In this document: in pieces, positions 60,395 through 64,000 of the stretch
Numbering within the stretch: the stretch's first letter is position 1
Layout: every line of letters starts with the position of its first letter
From: Opitutia bacterium
GTDB taxonomy: Bacteria > Verrucomicrobiota > Verrucomicrobiia > Opitutales > Opitutaceae
NCBI GenBank assembly: GCA_947475065.1
Contig: CANJLB010000004.1
Coordinates: forward strand, 1-64,000
Direction: 5' to 3'
DNA: 64,000 nt
Made by a program: the position numbers and the translations under genes
Notes under the pieces: model-generated
Databases searched by the model: none
Seen by the model: only the letters and a program-made list of their open reading frames with translations
What the model was told of the DNA's origin: nothing

Positions 60395-62461
60395 TCACCC
60401 GATCCACGTGGCGATCTGAGCGATGATCTTTTCGGCCGCCGGGCGGAAGGCGTTTTCCAGCTCGGGGGCAAAGGGGACCGGAAGGTCGAGCGAAGCGATG
60501 CGCAGCGGCGGGGCTTCGAGACTGAAGAAATGCTCCTCCGTAAGCCGTGCCACCAACTCGGCGCCGAAGCCGTGGGTGCGGCGACCTTCGTGGAGGACGA
60601 CGAGGCGGTGGGTGCGGTCGAGCGAGGCGCGGATGGCATCCAGTTGCAGCGGAGCCAGCGCGCGGAGGTCGAAGAGGTCGAAGGTCCTTTCGTATTCGCC
60701 GGCGAACCAGTCGCAGGCCTCCGCAGCGGGAAGCGTCATCTCGCCGTAGGTGACGAAAGTCGCGTAGTCGCCGGCGCGGATGTGACGGGGCGTCCACACG
60801 TCGCGGTAGTTGGGATCCCACGAAACGGGGTGTTTGCCGCGCCGGTAGAGGCCCTTGTGCTCGAGGAGGAGCACGGGGTTGTCGTCCTCGTAGGCGGCGA
60901 GAAGCGCGTTGAAGGCGTCCTGCGGCGTGCTGGGGTAAAGCGCCTTGAGGCCGGGCATGGCGAGAAAAACAGACTCCAGCTCCTGCGAATGGAACGAGCC
61001 GAACGTGAGGCCGCCGCCGCACGGGAGGCGCAGCACAAGCGGGATTTTGGCGCCGGAGCGGAAGTGCATGGTCGCGGCGTTGAGCGTGATCTGGGTGAAC
61101 GCCTCGGTGGAAAAATCGGCGAACTGAAACTCCTCGATGGGCCGATGGCCGTTGAGCGCGAGGCCGGTGGCCCAGCCCGTGCAGGCGCTCTCGGCGAGCG
61201 GGACGTTGACGACGCGCGGGCGGCCAAAATCAGCCAGCAGGCCATCGGTGACCTTGAAGGCGCCGCCATAGGTGGCGATGTCCTGGCCCAGGACGAGGGA
61301 TTCGGGACGCTCGGTGAGGATTTTACGGTGCGCGCGGTTGAGGGCCTGCGCTGAAGTTAGATTTTGGATTTTGGAATCTGGATTTTGGATTTTGGAATCC
61401 AGCGAGGGAATCCAGGCGATGGGCGGGGCCGGCGGGGCGAAAACGTCGGCCTGCATCGCCGCGGTGTCGGCGGCGGGGCGCGGGGTGGCAAGGGAGACTT
61501 GCACGCAGGCTTCAAGGAAGGCGTTGAGCTCGGCCTCGTTTTTCCCGAGGGCGGCGGCGTGGCCGTCGGCAACGAGGCGGGCGCGAAACTTTGGAAGTGG
61601 GTCGGCGGCGAAGAAGGCCTCGCTCTCGCCGGGCTGCAGATAGTCGCAGGTGTCGTAGGCGGCGTGGCCGCGCAGGCGGAGCGTGCGGGCCTCGATGAGC
61701 ACCGGGCGGGAGGTGGCGCGGGCGGTCGCAATGGCGGCGGCGAGCGTGCGAGTGGTGGCGGCGACATCGGCGGTCGCGTCGAGGACGAAGCCTTCCATGC
61801 CGTAGCCGGCGGCGCGGCGCCAGAGCCCGGTACCGGGGGCGAACTGCTCGCTCACGGGCGTCGAGTAGGCATAGCCGTTGTTCTCGATCACGAAGACGAC
61901 GGGCAGCGAGAGCAGCGAAGCGAGGTTGAGCGTCTCATGGATGTCGCCAGTGCTCGAGGAGCCGTCGCCGAGGAAGGCGAAACCGACGGCGGCCCGGCCC
62001 AGGCGGCGCTGGGAGTCGGTCGCACCGGCGACCAGCGGCAGCATCGCGCCGAGGTGCGAGATCATCGGCAGCGAGCGCGCGGCGGGATCGCCGTGGTGAA
62101 TGTTGCCCTCCCGGGCACGCGTGGGGCTCGCGGCGTTGGCAAAATATTGGTTGAGATGGTCGCAGAGATGACCGCTCCAGACGAGATGACCGCCAAAACC
62201 ACGGTGGGAGAACGAGACGACGTCCACGGCCTTGTCGGCGAGGAGCGCGAGCGGGACGACGAGGCCCTCATTGCCCTGCCCGCCGCAGACGGTGCCTTTG
62301 ATGAGACCCTGGCGAAAGAGATCGAGGATGCGGTTGTCGGCCTGCCGCGCGAGGTACATCCACGCATGGATGCGCAGCAGGGCGGACACGGGCTCGCGCT
62401 CCAGCGCGGCGGCCAATAGGTCGCGCGCGGCCAGAATGGCGGGAGGTTTTGGGAAAGCCAT
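60395..62461 (-). CDS. 2-oxoacid dehydrogenase E1, alpha and beta subunits fused
   Basis: 688 residues from MAFPKPPAILAARDLL. Residues ~1-330 are the E1 alpha part, with the thiamine diphosphate motif GDGSSSTGDIHE...VIENNGYAYSTP (GDG at 165, NN at 194). Residues ~370-688 are E1 beta (GQDIATYGGAFKVTDGL, NVPLAESACTGWATGLALNG, RLPCGGG, FSLEAPPLRIASLDLPVPF). The type is branched-chain/acetoin/pyruvate E1; which acid cannot be told. The linker (~353-369, SLDSKIQNPDSKIQNLT) is encoded by a GATTTTG-type DNA repeat. No E2 gene is adjacent. Confidence 0.93.
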   Translation of the reverse strand: MAFPKPPAILAARDLLAAALEREPVSALLRIHAWMYLARQADNRILDLFRQGLIKGTVCGGQGNEGLVVPLALLADKAVDVVSFSHRGFGGHLVWSGHLCDHLNQYFANAASPTRAREGNIHHGDPAARSLPMISHLGAMLPLVAGATDSQRRLGRAAVGFAFLGDGSSSTGDIHETLNLASLLSLPVVFVIENNGYAYSTPVSEQFAPGTGLWRRAAGYGMEGFVLDATADVAATTRTLAAAIATARATSRPVLIEARTLRLRGHAAYDTCDYLQPGESEAFFAADPLPKFRARLVADGHAAALGKNEAELNAFLEACVQVSLATPRPAADTAAMQADVFAPPAPPIAWIPSLDSKIQNPDSKIQNLTSAQALNRAHRKILTERPESLVLGQDIATYGGAFKVTDGLLADFGRPRVVNVPLAESACTGWATGLALNGHRPIEEFQFADFSTEAFTQITLNAATMHFRSGAKIPLVLRLPCGGGLTFGSFHSQELESVFLAMPGLKALYPSTPQDAFNALLAAYEDDNPVLLLEHKGLYRRGKHPVSWDPNYRDVWTPRHIRAGDYATFVTYGEMTLPAAEACDWFAGEYERTFDLFDLRALAPLQLDAIRASLDRTHRLVVLHEGRRTHGFGAELVARLTEEHFFSLEAPPLRIASLDLPVPFAPELENAFRPAAEKIIAQIATWIG
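61360..61400. repeat. GATTTTG-type array inside the E1 linker
   Basis: Five near-identical GATTTTGGA/GGAATC units at the junction of the E1 alpha and beta parts. It encodes DSKIQNPDSKIQN. Same family as at 48577 and 60283. Confidence 0.75.
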
Positions 62462-62629
62462 CGTGTGGGGACGGTGGGCGGGGGCGCAGCGGCGGGCAAG
62501 CAAATCGCGGGCGGGAGTTATGCCAGAATTGACCCAGCCGGGCGTGTGGTGCGCGGGGCGGCTGGGAAACTCGCGGGCGAGGGGATGTAGAACGAGCGCA
62601 CCACCTTTTCGGAGTCGTTCACGGGGTTG

Positions 62630-63985
62630 TTAGGGCGAGCGGGTTATCCCCGTCTTCAGCTCGCGCCAGCGCGCAAGGCGGTCGGCGATTTTGGCCTCCC
62701 AGCCGGCCGTCTTCGGAGTGTAGAGCGTGAGTGGTTTTTCGAGATAGTTCTGACCGGAGATGTTTTCAGGAAAATCGTGCGAATACGCGTAGTCTTTGCC
62801 TTGGCCGAGGCGCTGGTTGGCCTGGCCGCTTTTGCTGCGGAGGGCGGAGGGGATGGTTTGCACGGGCTGCTCCTTCAGCACGCGGTGCGCTTCGCCGAGG
62901 GCGAGGGTGGCGGAATTGCTCTTCGGTGCGGTGGCGATGTAGAGCGTGGCATGCGCGAGGGTGAGCTCGGCCTCGGGCAGACCGATGAAATCGCAGGCGT
63001 GATGCGCGGCAACCGTGAGCGGGAGCGCCTGCGGGTCGGCGAGGCCGACGTCTTCGCTGGCCAGGATCACGAGGCGGCGTGCGATGAACCGGGGGTCTTC
63101 GCCGCCGGCGAGCATCTTCGCGAGCCAGTACATCGCGGCGTCGGGATCGGAGCCACGGCAGCTTTTGATGAACGCGGAGATCGTGTCGTAGTGCTCGTCC
63201 TCGTCGGCATCATAGCGGATGCGCCGCTCGCGGGCGAAGACCTCGAGCTCGGCGGCGGTGAGGGTGGCGCGCCCGGGCAGGCCGAACACGAGGACTTCGA
63301 GCGCGTTGAGGGCGCGGCGGAGATCGCCGTCGCAGAGCACGGCGAGATCGGAAAGGATTTTGTCGGCGGCGGTGATGCCACGCGCACCGAGCCCACGGTC
63401 CGCATCGGTCAGCGCGTGCTTCAACACCGCCGTGATTTGCGCGGGAGTGAGCGGGTCGAGGCGGAAGAGGTGGCTGCGCGAGAGGAGCGGCGGGTTGACG
63501 TAAAAGCCGGGGTTGTGCGTGGTCGCGCCGATGAGGCGGACGTTGCCCTCCTCGACATCGGGGAGGAGCAGGTCCTGCTGCGACTTGTTGAAGCGGTGCA
63601 GCTCGTCAATGAAGAGAATCGTCGCCGCCTCGGGACGGCGGCGCGCGGCGGCGAGAATTTCACGCAGCTCGGCGACGTTGGACATGACGGCATTGACCCT
63701 AACAAAGCGGCTGCCGGTCTCGCGCGCGATGGCCTCGGCGATGGAAGTCTTGCCGCTGCCGGGCGGACCGTAGAAGAGCAGCGATCCGAAACGGTTTTGC
63801 GCCACCAGGCGCGGGAGCAGCGAGCCCGCCTTTAGGATGTGCTCCTGCCCGACAACCTCGGCGAGCGAGCGTGGCCGCATGCGCGCGGCGAGAGGTTGTG
63901 AGGCAGGCGCGCGCGGCCCTGCCACCTGACCCGGGGCAGGCGGGTGGTCGTCGCCGAAAAAATCAGGCTGATCGGGATCGGACAT
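62630..63985 (-). CDS. rarA: replication-associated recombination protein A (MgsA)
   Basis: 451 residues. The AAA+ clamp-loader-like core has RPRSLAEVVGQEHIL, Walker A FYGPPGSGKTS (~72), Walker B ILFIDELHRFNKSQQD, sensor 1 RLIGATTHNPGF and NPPLLSRSHLFRLDPLT. The RarA C-terminal tetramerisation part has HYDTISAFIKSCRGSDPDAAMYWLAKMLAGGEDPRFIARRL and ASEDVGLADP. It acts at stalled replication forks. The start lies 15 bases from the right window edge; an in-frame start beyond it cannot be excluded. Confidence 0.95.
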   Translation of the reverse strand: MSDPDQPDFFGDDHPPAPGQVAGPRAPASQPLAARMRPRSLAEVVGQEHILKAGSLLPRLVAQNRFGSLLFYGPPGSGKTSIAEAIARETGSRFVRVNAVMSNVAELREILAAARRRPEAATILFIDELHRFNKSQQDLLLPDVEEGNVRLIGATTHNPGFYVNPPLLSRSHLFRLDPLTPAQITAVLKHALTDADRGLGARGITAADKILSDLAVLCDGDLRRALNALEVLVFGLPGRATLTAAELEVFARERRIRYDADEDEHYDTISAFIKSCRGSDPDAAMYWLAKMLAGGEDPRFIARRLVILASEDVGLADPQALPLTVAAHHACDFIGLPEAELTLAHATLYIATAPKSNSATLALGEAHRVLKEQPVQTIPSALRSKSGQANQRLGQGKDYAYSHDFPENISGQNYLEKPLTLYTPKTAGWEAKIADRLARWRELKTGITRSP

Positions 63986-64000
63986 GGGGGAGATTGACCA

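Overview
The window is GC-rich DNA from a Gram-negative bacterium, most likely a member of the Verrucomicrobiota close to the Opitutaceae. The evidence is the 5' part of a 16S rRNA gene at the left edge (its V1 region has the GGCGGCGTGG(T)TAAGACATG layout of that phylum), an LPS synthesis and export set (lpxA, kdsC-lptC-lptA-lptB), and an ECF sigma factor and LacI-type regulator of the kind abundant in that family. The family assignment is inferred from sequence character, not from a database comparison. Most of the window is housekeeping chromosome; no phage, transposase or CRISPR array is visible.

Layout. 1-635: 16S rRNA (minus) with a leader holding a boxA-like site and a candidate promoter. 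636-3418: two translationally coupled HtrA-family genes, one catalytically intact and one that has lost its whole catalytic triad. 3580-4643: three small orphan genes, each preceded by the same short repeat, resembling a decayed integron cassette array. 4792-10064: ychF, a CII/CP76-like HTH gene, and a membrane module in which an ECF sigma factor is fused to an NfeD-like protein, followed by a flotillin and a YbjQ-family protein. 10166-12859: sucC and sucD, separated by a VOC-fold gene. 12905-24195: mixed genes including lpxA, pdxA, an IscA/ErpA-type protein, a LacI regulator, a subtilase, obgE and a GspE/PilB ATPase preceded by a stand-alone MshEN-like domain. 24334-28547: a UPF0314 protein, ndk, a secreted S26-like protein, radC, a secreted phosphatase and rpe.

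28657-33708: three tRNAs, rpmI-rplT, pheS and pheT. 33762-40307 (minus): a sulfate acquisition cluster (Rrf2 regulator, YezD-like protein, porin, sbp, cysT, cysW, cysA). 40483-43404 (plus): a molybdate cluster (ModE-like regulator, modA, modB, modC) with a palindromic candidate operator before modA. 43414-51830: a frameshifted tetratricopeptide-like secreted protein, a PhnP-like hydrolase, hemC, ilvC, ilvN, tRNA-Val, guaA and a LolA-like secreted protein. 51905-55619: hisD-hisC-hisB-hisH. 55626-63985 (minus): a glycosyltransferase, a possible Imm1-type orphan, hprK, the LPS export operon, a 2-oxoacid dehydrogenase E1 alpha/beta fusion and rarA.

The intergenic spaces carry an unusual density of small dispersed repeats. 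There are REP-type hairpin pairs with a GTAG head at 46391-46556 and 54933-54985. There are also several families of short degenerate arrays with 7-11 base units. Some repeats run into coding sequence: the E1 linker, the kdsC N-terminus, the hemC start, and the stop codons of hemC and hisB.
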